Of a stretch of DNA of 64,000 bases, positions 1-12,159 are shown piece by piece. The DNA is from Schistocerca nitens (Eukaryota > Arthropoda > Insecta > Orthoptera > Acrididae). The position numbers were made by a program, and so were the translations under genes. The notes beneath the pieces are model-generated. The model was not told where the DNA came from. It did no database searches and saw only the letters and a program-made list of their open reading frames with translations. The DNA lies in NCBI RefSeq assembly GCF_023898315.1, contig NC_064617.1, positions 619,433,000 through 619,496,999 of the forward strand, in the 5' to 3' direction. The first letter of the stretch is position 1. The number at the start of each line of letters is the position of its first letter.

Positions 1-19
1 TGATAATACGAGTACCTAG

Positions 20-295
20 GTGGCTCCTAAGTCTACGGTCATATTGCCTAAAGCAAGGAAAAGTAAGAAGAACAAACCTGTACCGTTTGGACAAAGTATT
101 ACTAGTGTCTTGCTTGACACAGTCAAGTCACTCATATATCAGGGCATAATGTTGCAAAGCCATATGAAATGGAACGAGTATGTGAGAACTGTGGTAGGGA
201 AGGTGAATGGTCGACTCCGGTTAATTGAGAGAATTTTAGGAAAGAGTGGTTCACCTGTAAAGGAGGTCGCATATAGGACGCTGGTGCGACAAGTA
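20..295 (+). pseudogene. LINE reverse transcriptase C-terminal fragment (CR1-like), part 1
   Basis: The translation holds a short stretch like the thumb/C-terminal part of CR1-like LINE reverse transcriptases: residues reading QGIMLQSHMKWNEYVRTVVG, then a GRLRLIERILGK block and AYRTLVR. The same block occurs in the two other CR1-like LINEs in this window (near 4300 and 47000, minus strand). The fragment stops at about 295 where a second LINE is inserted, and its continuation is at about 1485-1905. There is no N-terminal RT or endonuclease, so it is a truncated dead copy. Confidence 0.7.
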
Positions 296-1478
296 TTTTT
301 TTTTTATTTACTCGTCAAGTTCCGTAGGACCAAATTGATGATAAAATCTCCAAGATCATGGAACGTGTCAGTACATGAAATTACAACATAAACGTAATAA
401 CAGATAAATGTACATGAACCTTAAAAAAGTCACTCCGTAAGTTTAAGTAAACGCTATCAGCAATACTATAAAAATAAGCTTAATTTTTTAAGGGACTCCT
501 CGACAGAACAGAAGGAGCGCCTGGATTACTGTTAAGATTTTTGAATTCGAGTGGCAGCTTATTGAAAATGGATGCAGCAGTATACTGCACAACTTTTAGC
601 ACAAGAGTTAAGGAAGTCCGATCCTAATGCAGGTTTTATTTCTGCCGAGTATTAACAGAGTGAAAGCTGCTGATTCTTGCGAATAAACTAATATTGGTAA
701 CAAGAAACGACGATAACGAATATACGTATTGAGAGGCCAATGTCAAAATACCCAGACTGGTGAACAGAGGTCGACAAGAGGTTCGTGAACTAACACCACT
801 TATTGCCCGAACCGCCCGTTTCTGAGCCAAAAATATCCTTTTAGAATGAGAAGAGTTACCCCAAAATATGATACCATATGACAACAGAGAATGAAAATAA
901 GCAAAGTAGATTAATTTTCGTGTCGAACGATCACTCACTTCTGATACCGTTCGAATAATAAAAATGGCAGTATTAAGTAATTGAATAAGATCCTGAACGT
1001 GGGCTTTCCATAACAGTTTATTATCTATCTGAACATTTAGAAATTTGAACTGTTCAGTTTCACTAATCATATGCCCATTCTGTGAAATTAAAACGTCAGG
1101 TTTTGTTGAATTGTGTGTTAGCAACTGTAAAAACTGAGTCTTACTGTGATTTAGCGTTAGTTTATTTTCTACAAGCCATGAACTGAGGTCATGTACTGCA
1201 CTATTTGAAACCGAGCCAGTGTTGTACACAACATCCTTTACTAACAAGCTAGTGTCATGAGCAAACAGAAATATTTTAGAGTTACCCGTAAAACTAGAGG
1301 GCATATCATTTATATAAATAAGGAACAGGAGTGGCCCCAACACTGATCCCTGGAGCAACCCCCACTTGACAGTACCCCACTCAGACCCCACATCACAGCC
1401 GTTATCGACATTGTGAATAATGACCTTTTGCTGCCTTTGCTAAAGTAAGAGGTGAACCAATTGTGAGCTACTCCCCGT
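296..1478 (-). pseudogene. 5'-truncated LINE (RT domain) inserted in another LINE
   Basis: On the minus strand a 251-residue open frame (636-1391) carries reverse transcriptase core motifs: QGSVLGPLLFLIYIND, then FAHDTSLL where an active copy would have FADD, then the KLTLNHSKTQF block. The first aspartate of the catalytic pair is therefore His. Upstream of the frame (to about 1478) the minus strand still resembles RT but is broken. The poly-T run at about 295-305 on the + strand fits the poly-A tail of a minus-strand insertion. The copy begins inside the RT domain, so it was 5'-truncated on insertion. It differs from the CR1-like LINE it interrupts. Clade uncertain (Jockey/CR1 group). Confidence 0.75.
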
Positions 1479-1484
1479 ATTCCT

Positions 1485-1906
1485 TAATGGTCCATTCTGG
1501 AGTATTGCTCGAGTGAAGAAAGACATGTAAGAAAGTCAGAGGTGGGCTACTAAACTTGTTACCGGCGCGTTCAAACAACTCGGTAAATGTTACGGAGGTG
1601 CTTTGGGAACTCAAACCTGGAGGGAAGGCGACGTTCTTTTCGAGAAACAAAAGAGAAAATTTAGAGGACCGGCAGCTGAAGCTGACTGCCGAACTATTCT
1701 ACTGCCGCCAACATACACTGCGTGTAAGGACCGCGAAGATAAGATCGAGAAATTAGGGCTCATTTGGTCGCATATAGACAATCCTTTTTCCCTCGCTTTA
1801 TTTGCGAATGGAACTGGAAAGGAAATGACTAGTGGTCGTACAGAGTATCCTCCTCCACGTACTGTACGGTGACTTGCGGAGCATCTGTGCAGATGTAGAC
1901 ATAGAC
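1485..1906 (+). pseudogene. LINE reverse transcriptase C-terminal fragment, part 2 and 3' end
   Basis: This continues the + strand LINE interrupted at 295. The protein 1603-1872 carries the C-terminal PPTYTACKDREDKI and EYPPPRTVR blocks. Equivalent blocks are visible in the other CR1-like copies (minus strand near 3603-3788 and 46567-46821). The 3' end reads CTTGCGGAG followed by a degenerate GATGTA-type repeat at about 1890-1906. The CR1-like copy ending at 46484 has a similar GATGTA tail. Confidence 0.65.
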
Positions 1907-3600
1907 GCAGCCAACAGAACTGGTCGTATTTGGCGAAAATACGATGTGAAGTGTGCTTTAGCGACCTCCACCTAAAATCAGGGCCCTTTTAGGATCCGCA
2001 AAGGATAATTTTGGTTCGCGTGAACCGCCTGTCTACCGCATTCCTTGCAGCTGTGACATGTCTTGGCGCCGGTGATCCTATGAAAATTACAACACAGACG
2101 TTCTGGAATGGAATTTCAGCTGTTGAAATGAAATTAGCACGTAAGCTATAAATAGAGATGGTGGTTTTTGTTTACATTCTGAGTGGAATGCGGCTCTGTC
2201 CCTTGTCAAAAACCTGAAGGGCAAAGTTAATGTTACCTCAAGCACTGATTATGAATTTCACTATCAATACTTGTGATGTCGCTCATCTTTGGTTTGCGAT
2301 GGTGCTAGTCCATACAGTGTCTATGAGTGTTATCTTTCTGGAGTGTCTCTGAAAGCCGAGGTTTTAAATTCCTTCGCACAGCGCTTACACGCTGTAGATA
2401 TGTCACCAAAATGGCAGCGTGTGCTCCTCTCCGAGGTTGTTGGCGAAGTCACCTGGCTGCATACCAGTAGGTTGTTTAAACATGAAGTAACTTTCAGGTT
2501 AATAAAAAACCTCAGTGATGGTAATCGCAAAATACATTATCGTGTCAACCGTAAATGTTATACTCGAGTGCCCTGAACCACCGTATTGCCACTAAGCCTT
2601 GCATCTGAGAAGACGAATATGCACACTAGCATTCTGAAGGGGTACTACACGCGAAACTAATCACGTTTACTTCAATCTTACTGCTCTTTTCAGGCAGACA
2701 GGCTCCAAGTCCAGAAAAACATGCATTAGTGGCAATTCCTATTGGGATGGCAGAAGATTTCACAATTTACCAAAGCATTCTTATATTATGAAAATTTATT
2801 GACATGTATCTTCCAAAACACCATACCGCATTTTTCTGTAACAAATTTTATAGACCTGGACTACTGAGCAATTGTTTTGCCACAAAATGACGAACAAATC
2901 AAGACAGAGCAATGTAGGCCTTTAGGTGTCGCTTATTCTTTGACTGGGGAAATTTTTTATGACACTTATTTTACTAGGATAAGATGTTATTTCTGAGAGC
3001 GACGTTAGTTAAAAATTTCACATCGTGGAATTTCTGCGTCAACTCACCTAAGTTTTCTGATTGTGTGCAAAGTGGCACAGTTATTTTGATAATGGCATGT
3101 ATATCCAGGATAAAGCAAATTTAGCCATTAGCTTTATCTACTGCTAATAATAGCCTACAGTATGGTGTCTGATGTGGTTCAATGACATTCCAACAAAACA
3201 TTCATTTTACTTCACAACAGCCCCGTGTTCAGCCCATGGGATGGAATAGGATTTTAGGGACAACGTTTCATGTGACATCATGTCTATATGGTACACATAC
3301 ATATATATAACATCTGGTTTCTCGCCAAATATATATAAATGCATTCCTTAATTTTGATTGTTGCTCTGAACTGAGACAGATGCATTCTGATACTTTGTGA
3401 TGGTTATGAGCTTCGTTGTCCTCATTCTTCCTGTAGAGTATTGAAGAATTATTCACAGGTGGACTTTTCATCTCATGGAATTTTATCTTAATACCCTCGT
3501 AGTATTTCCCATGTTTGCACTAGATCAACTACGATGTATTTGCCTTTGATGCATAAATAAGTTATTCATAGAAGAGGCTAAATTATGTGTTCTTTTTTTT
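1907..3600. other. no recognisable gene
   Basis: AT-rich sequence with only short open frames (for example 2289-2576 +, 95 codons) that match no family I know. No RNA gene, terminal repeat or SINE was seen. It is probably intergenic or eroded repeat sequence. Confidence 0.5.
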
Positions 3601-3602
3601 TT

Positions 3603-5790
3603 TTACTCCGCAAGCCACCTGACGGTGTGTGGCGGAGGGTACCTTGAGTACCTCTGTCGGTTCTCCCTCCTATTCCAGTCTCGTATTGTTCGTGGAAAGA
3701 AGGATTGTCGGTATGCCTCAGTGTGGGCTCTGATCTCTCTGATTTTATCCTCATGGTCTCTTCGCGAGATATAGGTAGGAGGGAGCAATATACTGCTTGA
3801 CTCCTCGGTGAAGGTATGTTCTCGAAAGCCGGCCGTGGTGGTCTCGCGGTTCTAGGCGCTCAGTCCGGAACCGCGCGACTGCTACGGTCGCAGGTTCGAA
3901 TCCTGCCTCGGGCATGGATGTGTGTGATGTCCTTAGGTTAGTTAGGTTTAAGTAGTTCTAAGTTCTAGGGGACTGATGACCACAGATGTGAAGTCCCATA
4001 GTGCTCAGAGTCATTATGTTCTCGAAACTTCAACAAAAGCCCGTACCGAGATACTGAGCGTCTCTCCTCCAGAGTCTTCCACTGGAGTTTATCTATCATC
4101 TTCGTAACGCTTTCACGATTACTAAATGATCCTGTAACATAGCGCGCTGCTCTCCGTTGGATCTTCTCTATCTCTTCTATCAACCCAATCTGGTACGGAT
4201 CCAACACTGCTGAACAGTATTCAAGCAGTGGGCGAACAAGCGTACTGTAACCTACTTCCTTTGTTTTCGGTTTGCATTTCCTTAGAATTCTTCCATTGAA
4301 TCTAAGTCTGGCATCTGCTTTACCGACGATCAACTTTATATGATCATTCCAGTTTAAATCACTCCTAATATGTACTCCCAGATAATTTATGGGATTAACT
4401 GCTTCCAGCTGCTGACTGCTGACCTGCTATATTGTAGCTAAATGATAAGGGATCTTTCTTTCTATGTATTCGCAGCACATTACTCTCCTCTATATTGAGA
4501 TTCAATTGCCATTCCGTGCACCATGCGTCAATTCGCTGCAGATTCTCCTGCATTTCAGTACAATTTTCCATTGTTACAACCTCTCGATATATCACAGCAT
4601 CATCCACAAACAGCCTCAGTGAACTTCCGATGTCATCCACAAGGTCATTTATGTATATTGTGAATAGCAACGGTCCTACGACACTCCCTTGCGGCACACC
4701 TGAAATCACTCTTACTTCGGAAGTCTTCTCTCCATTGAGAATGACATGCTCATCAATCCAATCACACAATTGGTCTGATAGTCCATATGATCTTCCTTTA
4801 TTCATTAAAGGACTGTGGGGAACTGTATCGAACGCCTTGCGGAAGTCAAGAAACACGGCATCTACCTGGGAACCCGTGTTTATGGCCCTCTGAGTCTCGT
4901 GGACGAAACCCATGCTGATTTCTACAGAGTAGATTTCTAATCTCCAGAAAAGTCATTATACTCGAACATACTACGTGTTCCAAAATTCTACAACTGATAG
5001 ATGTTAGAGATATAGGTCTATAGTTCTGCACATTTGTTCGACGTCCCTTCTTGAAAACGGGGATGACGTGCGCCCTTTACCAATCCTTTGGAACGCTACG
5101 CTTTTATAGAGACCTAATGTACACCGCTGCAAGAAGGGGGGCAAGTCCCTTAGCGTACGCAGTGTAAAATCGAACTGGTATCCCATCAGGTCGAGCGGCC
5201 TTTCCTCTTTTGAGCGATTTTAATTGTTTCTCTATCCCTCTGTCCTCTATTTCGATATCTACCATTTTGTCATCTGTGCGACAATCTAGAGAAGGAACTA
5301 CAGTGCAGTCTTCCTCTGTGAAACAGCTTTGGAAGAAGACATTTAGTATTTCGGCCTTTAGTCTGTCATCCTCTGTCTTAGTACCATTTTGGTCACAGAG
5401 TGTCTGGACATTTTGTTTTGATCCACCTACCGCTTTGGCATAAGACCAAAATTTCTTAGGATTTTCTGCCAAGACAGTACATAGAACTTTACTTTCGAAT
5501 TCATTGAACGCCTTTCGCATAGCCCTCCTCACACTACAGTTCGCTTAGCGTAATTTTTGTTTGTCGGCAAGGCTTTGGCTATGTTTATGTTTGCTGTGAA
5601 GTTCCCTTTGCTTCTGCAGCAGTTTTCGAACTCGGTTGTTGTACCACGGTGGCTCTTTTCCATCTCTTACGATCTTGCTTGGCACATACTCATGTAACAC
5701 ATATTGTACAATGGTTTTGAACTTTGTCCACTGATCCTCAACACTATCTGTGCTTTTCTCGGAAAAGCTCCAGCCACGCAAGCATTCAAC
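3603..5790 (-). pseudogene. degenerate CR1-like LINE, endonuclease missing
   Basis: Minus strand, read from 5790 down to 3603. In order: the EN-RT linker (5545-5781), RT N-terminal part with GKAARPDGIPVRFY (5104-5532), the NYRPISLTSISCRILEH block (4846-5031), then RT palm (4395-4913) with VFLDFRKAFDTVPH, GVPQGSVVGPLLFTIYIND and FVDDAVIYR, where FADD has become FVDD. The thumb follows (4028-4333), then the C-terminal block (3603-3788). Frames shift several times. The 5' end lies in the linker, so the endonuclease is absent. The poly-T run at about 3592-3604 fits the poly-A tail. A SINE interrupts it at 3828-4014. RT family membership is certain; clade is inferred from motif wording. Confidence 0.85.
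3828..4014 (+). repeat. tRNA-derived SINE (type A), full length
   Basis: 187 bp with a tRNA-like head: GCCGGCCGTGG start, a B box GGTTCGAATCC at about 3893-3903, then a body ending in GTGCTCAGAGTCA. It is flanked by a perfect 13-bp target duplication TATGTTCTCGAAA at 3815-3827 and 4015-4027. It sits in the 3' part of the CR1-like LINE, so it is younger than that LINE. Confidence 0.9.
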
Positions 5791-5799
5791 TATGAGACT

Positions 5800-8400
5800 G
5801 TTCGAAATTAGAATAGGTTAAAGGTAGCTCCGTTTTCTATTTCGACATCTCCTTGTGTCTGCCACTTGACAGGTTGCAATGAAGTTCCAGCTATACGGCA
5901 GTTATGTATTGCGTAAGTTGGCACTTAGTTTACCACTTTAATCTTAGTGAACAAGTTCTGTGGCATAACGATAACAGAGCACCAGTGTCTAACACGGCTG
6001 CAGTAGGAATTATTCCAAAGACAGCATCAACTGAAGCTTGAAGTAATTCTTGAGTCTTATTAGAACATATGTGTGGATCCATTTCTTAATTAATCTGATA
6101 TATCGAATCCTCTCACTGTATATAAACAGGTTGAATTGAGTGCTTTGATTGCCCCAGCCCCTCGAAACGACTGGCATCGAAGGTCAAAGTTAGTTTGATG
6201 AAGCCTCATTATGGTTTGTCAGTTGAGGTTCACAGGTGACTCCAGTGATATTTACCGACGAGGCCTCATTCTCCCAGTTAGGTCATGTGGAACATCAAAC
6301 ATTGAGTTATTCGGCAAGTGAGTATTATTCAAGTTTCCTTGGTTGCGAATGCAATCATGCAAATTTCAGTAATCGTTGCCATTATTCCCACAAAACTGCC
6401 TGACCCTGTTACCTTGGTAACCAGGGTGATACCGATTGTCGTATTTTCTCCTGCTATTATGATTCAAGTTCGGCGGATGGTAGTGAGCACGTTGTGCATC
6501 ATACCCAGGTGGTGAAGGAGGTGCCGTCACATGTGTAGTGCGATAGTCATTCAGCTGGGCCAAGCCGAGGCTCTGCCTGTGGAGCAGATCTGGAGGTGGC
6601 GCAATATTGTAACCATTACTGCTATGATTACTGACCTTTACCTCTTTATGTGTCAGGTTTGTAGTGTCTTCTACTGACATAAATTGTTCTGAGTTGTTGT
6701 CCAGAATATGCAATTATTTCTCACCGATTTGTAAAGGTAACTTTGCCTTCAGAGTTGTTAACAAATCTTTATTTGAAAAAAGCTCGTCCCAGTAGCGAGC
6801 CTCTTTTAAGCATCTCTCAAAATATGTATGGAGACTACCTTGTTTAATATAGAAGGGTTCATGATTAAACACCTGTTTTCTAATTCTTCCCAGATGGTAT
6901 CATGACCTAGGCTTAGAAACAGTGTTTAGAATTTTTCGTTTGCTTGGCAAAGTTTTGCCGTGTCTATGGCCCACAGGATTCCATCACCCTGGATTACCCT
7001 GTTGTGAAGAGAATCTTTTGTTATTCAGTTCACGATTGGGGTAGCACACCTTTCAAAAACTTTATGAAGACAACGCAACGGGATGTGGTACAAGTTTATC
7101 TGGTAAAATGGAATGGTATTGTCTGTGCCTAATTACACTTCCTTCCAAAAAATGTTCAAATGTGTTTGAAATCTTATGGGACTTAACTGCTAAGGTCATC
7201 AGTCCCTAAGCTTTCACACTACGTAACCTAAATTACCCTAAGGACAAACACACACACCCATGCCCGAGGGAGGACTCGAACCTCTGCCGGGACCAGCCGC
7301 ACAGTCCATGACTGCAGCGCCTTATACCGCTCGGCTAATTCCGCGCGGCACACCTTCTCCTAGCTGTACTGAAGATAGTGTAGGCGTTACTCTGACTTGG
7401 CTATAAATCACTGGAATCATTCTATTATCGTGTGTCACGTGATATGCAGCAGGCCTGGTGCGCCTATCAAACATTCTATCAGCAGACGTCAGGGTGCACT
7501 GAACTATTCCTTTATACCCTCGTAATTTGTGCAGTCACTTGGTTAAGCCATTCTGCCAACGTTTTGCTGAAAGCGAAATTTATGTTTGTCGATTAAGACT
7601 TTACCGTTTCGCCAGAATTATCTCACTGAGACACAGCGGCTGTGACAGTTTCACTTACAAGTTGTTATAATTCTGAATTTAATTTATCTTTAATTTCTTC
7701 ATCTTTGTGCAAAAGCCATTCTGGAAAGTCATCAACAATGTGCTTGCACTGATCACTAAATTGCTTCGGTATTTTAGGGCCCTGTTCTTTCAGAAAAGTA
7801 CTGACTAGCCAGAATGCTCTTCCTTTTGTTGTTTGTGTTCTTTTTAAAAAGATTGTATAGCTTTTGGGAGATCAGGTTAAACCCTCTTTGACTGTGGAAT
7901 ATCATCTGCTCAAATATTATCATGCACTGACAAAGTGTTAAAATTAGAAGTCATTTTCTCTTAATCCATGGCTTGTTGTCGTAAATAATCTGACATTCAT
8001 TTCTGTTGTGTTGATAAATGCTTAAAGTTCGATTATTTTTCAGTTCAAAGACCTTTTATGTTTTCTTCCCTTGTTTACAGACTTCGTAATAACAGTGTAA
8101 TCGGATCGGTTGGTGGATTACTTACTAGCATGTTCGACTCAAGTGAAGTATCGTCACTGAAACATTTACTACACGCGAAACATCATGATGCTGAACAGGA
8201 ACATTATGTAAATGATTGTGTAGGTCATTATCAACTCCGCACAAAAGATAATCAGTTGAAATATTTCCATCACTTTCAGAGCGTTATCCTAGATTGTGTT
8301 CTGAATTGCATGAATTTTCAACGTCTGTATTAGCAAATTCTCTTAGTTTGGTGTTAAGCTCCTTGCTATTATTTTCTTTCACAGCCATTTGTGTTCTTTC
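5800..8400 (-). pseudogene. relic Gypsy element: gag and protease remains
   Basis: Minus strand. The best piece (6366-6713, 115 residues) is Pro/Asn-rich like the C-terminal gag tail of Gypsy elements. Just upstream (about 6720-6900) the translation holds an EPFY..GSLHTYFE...RYWD stretch, matching EPFSFSKGSLRKYFE...RYWD in the gag of the young Gypsy element at 17447-18901. Downstream near 5985 there is a VLDTGA motif typical of retroviral-type aspartic proteases. The gag N-terminus may lie near 8385. Stops and frameshifts are frequent, and a SINE interrupts it at 7149-7348. No LTR was found. Outer limits are approximate. Confidence 0.65.
7149..7348 (-). repeat. tRNA-derived SINE (minus strand)
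   Basis: About 200 bp. Read on the minus strand it starts GCCGCGCGG, has a B-box-like GGTTCGAGTCC at about 7273-7283, then an internal TGTGTGTTTGTCC stretch and a tail ending in TTTGAACA. It shares its middle with the SINEs at 44702, 60111 and 63727 but has a different 3' end. I found no clean target duplication. It interrupts the relic Gypsy gag. Confidence 0.8.
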
Positions 8401-8409
8401 CTGTTTTTA

Positions 8410-10870
8410 CCGTAACACGAAATTAAAGAAATAAACGATTGACAGAATTTTGAATGAATTATGATTTGAAAAAGCGTCTGTCACAACAGCAGCCATTTTG
8501 TGACAGGAAAAAACTGTTACGTGACAAAATTTGCCTTCCATATAGTTAAGGCTTTTTAGATACGTGGTGGGCGAAAATCTCAGTGTCAAAAGCTGTATGC
8601 ACTTTAAGATAAATAAAATAATTCTGCTGTCCTTCACTAGAGCAGTGGTGGGTTGTAATTCTCAATCACGGGTCCTCTCATTTTTTTTCTTAATTCTCCT
8701 ACTTTCCCTTCCATGGAGTCACTTTTCTAATTTCCTTCGTAATAATTTTCGCGACTCCTTCTATATACTGGACATGAAACGTGTAAGAAACAGTGTAAGA
8801 CATTTACAAGTTGCGTCGAGGTCTCGCTGTGATAAATTCTCTCTTTCCTTAATGATTAGATGTTACGTATTGAAGAACAAGATGAGAAAACGGAATTGTC
8901 TTAATGATGGGAGCGGATTTACAACTGGGCACGAACAGTGATTGTTGGCCTGCTACTAGCCTGCTGCTAATAGACTGATGCATGGACGTAGAAAGAAATA
9001 TAAGATGATATATAGATGAATCGGACCTCGAAATCAAAATTTTGGAGAAAAGGCAGGTTCTTTTTACTGGTCATGCAGTATACATTTCACGCTGCAGCAA
9101 TGGCCGTCGATCAACAGCATCACCACATTAGTGACACTATCGTGGTTTTCGCTCCCTGATTACAATGCTGCATACTATATTTCGAAACAAGGTCATGACA
9201 AGAAATATTAGTACAAATATTAAACAGAGTAAGTTAAGCTTTCGATTACATGTAATTAATCTAATGATTTCACCTTCTCCTTTCCATGTAGACAGGACAG
9301 ACGGCAGGAAGTAAGTGACACGAAAAAATGTCAGTGGGAGCTGTCCGTCGTCTTGAAATAAAAATATATACTATACATTTCACAGATCTTATGATTTCTA
9401 CTTCATTGCTGATCTCGAGAAGCCATGGATTTTCTTTTATAATGCTCGATTAGAAGGTCACTAATAAAAAGATGCGTAAGTCGCTAAAAAGACTATAGTC
9501 ACGTAAATGTCATAAATTATTTAAAGACATTGTAATATTTGATAAGAAGGAGAGAAAACAAAAAATAAGAATGAATAGTTGTGCCTCATTTGATAACTGT
9601 TGTGAAACGTCAAAGCGTAAATTGACAATTGTTGTGAAACGCAGAAATGTATCACCATGTAAGCACAATGAGGAAACAGACGAAATAACGCCATATATAT
9701 ATTGTTATTTGGCAAACGGACTGAATTAAAATGTCAACAAATACTATTAGAGAAATCAAATAAATTTGGCAATACTGATCTTTGCGTTAAAAGAAAAATG
9801 CATATTTTACTTTCACACTAGGATTTTGTATAAACGTCAGTGACAATGTGCTCCCCATGCACCAATATTTATGATGAATTACACCGATTCTATTCTAGCG
9901 ATTAAAATAAGATGAGATCATTTAAAGGACATTGCCCTTTACAGTTACACAATACTCAAATTACTATGGTCATATTGTGACCACATTCACGTGGTAATAT
10001 AATTACACGAATGTTACGCCAAACATATTTGGCATGTGCTAAGAGACTGGTATGTATACAAGACGCCTGTGATGAGAGGCATGCGGGACCGATACTGTTC
10101 AGGCAATAAGTGAACCAGTGATTCCCAAAGTAGTCTTTATCGGCCTCCAGTGACATGCAAGAAGTTCACAAAAGTGAAAATAAAAAGAAAAGAGAAAGAA
10201 TTTAGTCTTGTATTAGATATAAATGTGAGTTTACGAGAGTGGATCCTAATCAGTCAGATCGCAAAAAAATTTGAGAGTTCTTTTTACGGAGATGAAGCTT
10301 GGTTTTGCGTACATCACTATTCGTCACATCGGCTACGAAAGAGAGTGGAGTAACTCTATATTTTCGCTCTCTTTCTCGCAACTTTCAGCCGTATAATTTT
10401 CTGGTTCCATTCCCATTATCCTTCTCCGAGGAGTGGAAAAAGTATCAGGCGCTGCCCGTAATGGGCCAGGAACCGCTACTTCACTTGGCAGATGTATTAA
10501 TTTGCGACACAGAACGGCACAACAGTGAAATCGCAATGTTTTCATACACAATGTTTTGTGTTCCATCAATGACGTTAGCAGTGGCTGGACACCGACTTCT
10601 GCCGATCCAGAGCTCAGAAGCCCACGTTCATCTCTTTATGAACAAGCTGCAGTTGTAGTTAGGTAGTCTACAAGCTGAAGTGAATCAATGTCATGTTGTT
10701 TGGGAATGTCGGAGAAAAATAAGTAAAATCATTTCAATCGAATTTTTTATTTGTAATCCGAGAGACGCGCCAGTCATGACCCTAGTTGAGGGGTTTCATT
10801 GTTATTGCAATGTTTTACCATATTTACGTAAATACCTTAATTGTAATACACACATAAATAATACTGAAAG
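8410..10870. other. no recognisable gene
   Basis: AT-rich sequence. Open frames reach at most 125 codons (8564-8941 +) and show no family motifs. A stretch at about 10380-10660 is more GC-rich and precedes the hAT relic; it may be that element's 5' part, but nothing proves it. Confidence 0.4.
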
Positions 10871-10879
10871 TTGTTGAGT

Positions 10880-11195
10880 CTAAAAAGAAGCGTAGACAGT
10901 AGTGTTGATCACTTGAAGGGCAATCCACCATCGTCAGACAAACAACTACCTATGCGCCTTTGATAAAACAGAGTATTAAGCAACAATGCTAAGAAACCAT
11001 CCAAGCTGGAGGATTGTCTGATAATGTGTCATCCTGATAAAACAAGTGAAGGTCTGATATCCGTCCGAACAACTAAAGAGTAACTACAGAAGATACCTTT
11101 GGTGGACAGTATATTGGCTTCGGCGTAACAGATGATGATGGTTAGCAGGCGGCTTACAGTATCTCGCTGCTTATAGCGAAGTCTGGAAAACAGCT
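10880..11195 (+). pseudogene. hAT transposase relic (ZBED5-like), left part
   Basis: In broken frames the + strand gives an N-terminal ZBED5/hAT-type stretch: KLEDCLIMCHPDKTSEGL at about 11007-11060, followed by SILASA and an LIAKSGK block ending at the insertion point 11195. This is the end of a BED-finger region and the start of the hAT transposase. It is cut by the Gypsy element at 11196-20866 and resumes at 20867. Stops and frameshifts make it non-functional. The ZBED5 resemblance is from memory of the family. Confidence 0.6.
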
Positions 11196-12159
11196 TATAA
11201 TTGAATTCTCTGATTACTTTTGTGTAAATGATAAAAGTCTATATGTGGTGAATGCAGCTTGCCGCTAACTCGGTGTAATATGTTGTCTGTACAGAAGTGT
11301 ATCTGTCGCTTTTATCGCTCTTTCACTCTCACACAGAAATGTTCTTTATCTGTATACAGTTTAAACTATATTAATTACTTGAAATCAGCCTAGTAGAATC
11401 TCTGGTGGAGCCCTTCGTCTTAATATTCAGCGGCTGGCTTGCTAAAAAAAAATCTTTGCATTGGTTATTATTATTAAGCGCTGCATTCAGTTGGGAAAAT
11501 CGATCGTTTGAACCATTCGTTCAGTTTACGACAGATCTAAAATTTCAGATGTGGACGAAGCCTTTTTGGACGATTTCTAAACTCAGAGATTGCAGGCTCT
11601 CTTCGTCACAGCTGAAACTTCCCAATTAATTACAGGGCCCAGACAATCATCAATGATTCAGACAGAGAACTCATTCGTCATTCACTCTAAAATAAAATGG
11701 TCACAAACCTTATTTCTGAGGCAAAATTATATTAATTCATTTCCATACATGTTCCGTTTGGTGTTGGTTCCAAGTCTCTTGCTATTTGCTGGTACAGGTT
11801 TATATTTCTCTTTACTATCGCGCTAGCGGCACAAACGATACTCTTTCCTGGCTCGCTTTAGCGCGAAGAAGGATAAATAAAACTCTTTTAGCAATCTGAT
11901 AATCTTCAAACGAATACTTCCGAAGCTGTTCCTCCCTCTCTCTATAACTACAATAACCATGGAGCATACATTTTCGTACCTCTGTTGTTCCAAGGAATAA
12001 AACGTACTAGAAAAATACCTTGGCGTCGACGAGCTGTCGGCGCATATATTACTAGGAAATCTGATCAGATACTTTTCAAACGTAAATAAATGTGGATGAT
12101 TTGATTGACCATTATTAATTATTGCGTGGTAGAGGGTAATTTTCCGTGGGGAGATTACA
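11196..12159 (-). repeat. 3' LTR of the young Gypsy element
   Basis: 964 bp, matching 19903-20866 almost exactly. In element orientation it starts TGTAATCTCC and ends CAATTATA, so the 3' end is TA rather than the usual CA. A purine-rich GCGAGGGGCAT stretch (polypurine-tract-like) lies just upstream in element orientation at about 12160-12170. Short open frames here recur in the other LTR and are not genes. Confidence 0.92.

Noticed and set aside
3828-3910. Possible tRNA genes at the SINE heads (A and B boxes)
   Set aside because: The boxes belong to SINEs with target duplications and non-tRNA bodies; no complete cloverleaf was seen in any of them.
11405-11826. Two + strand frames (74 and 78 codons) that recur almost identically at 20112-20533
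   Set aside because: They lie in the two LTRs of the Gypsy element, antisense to it; the repetition is due to the LTR, not to conserved genes.
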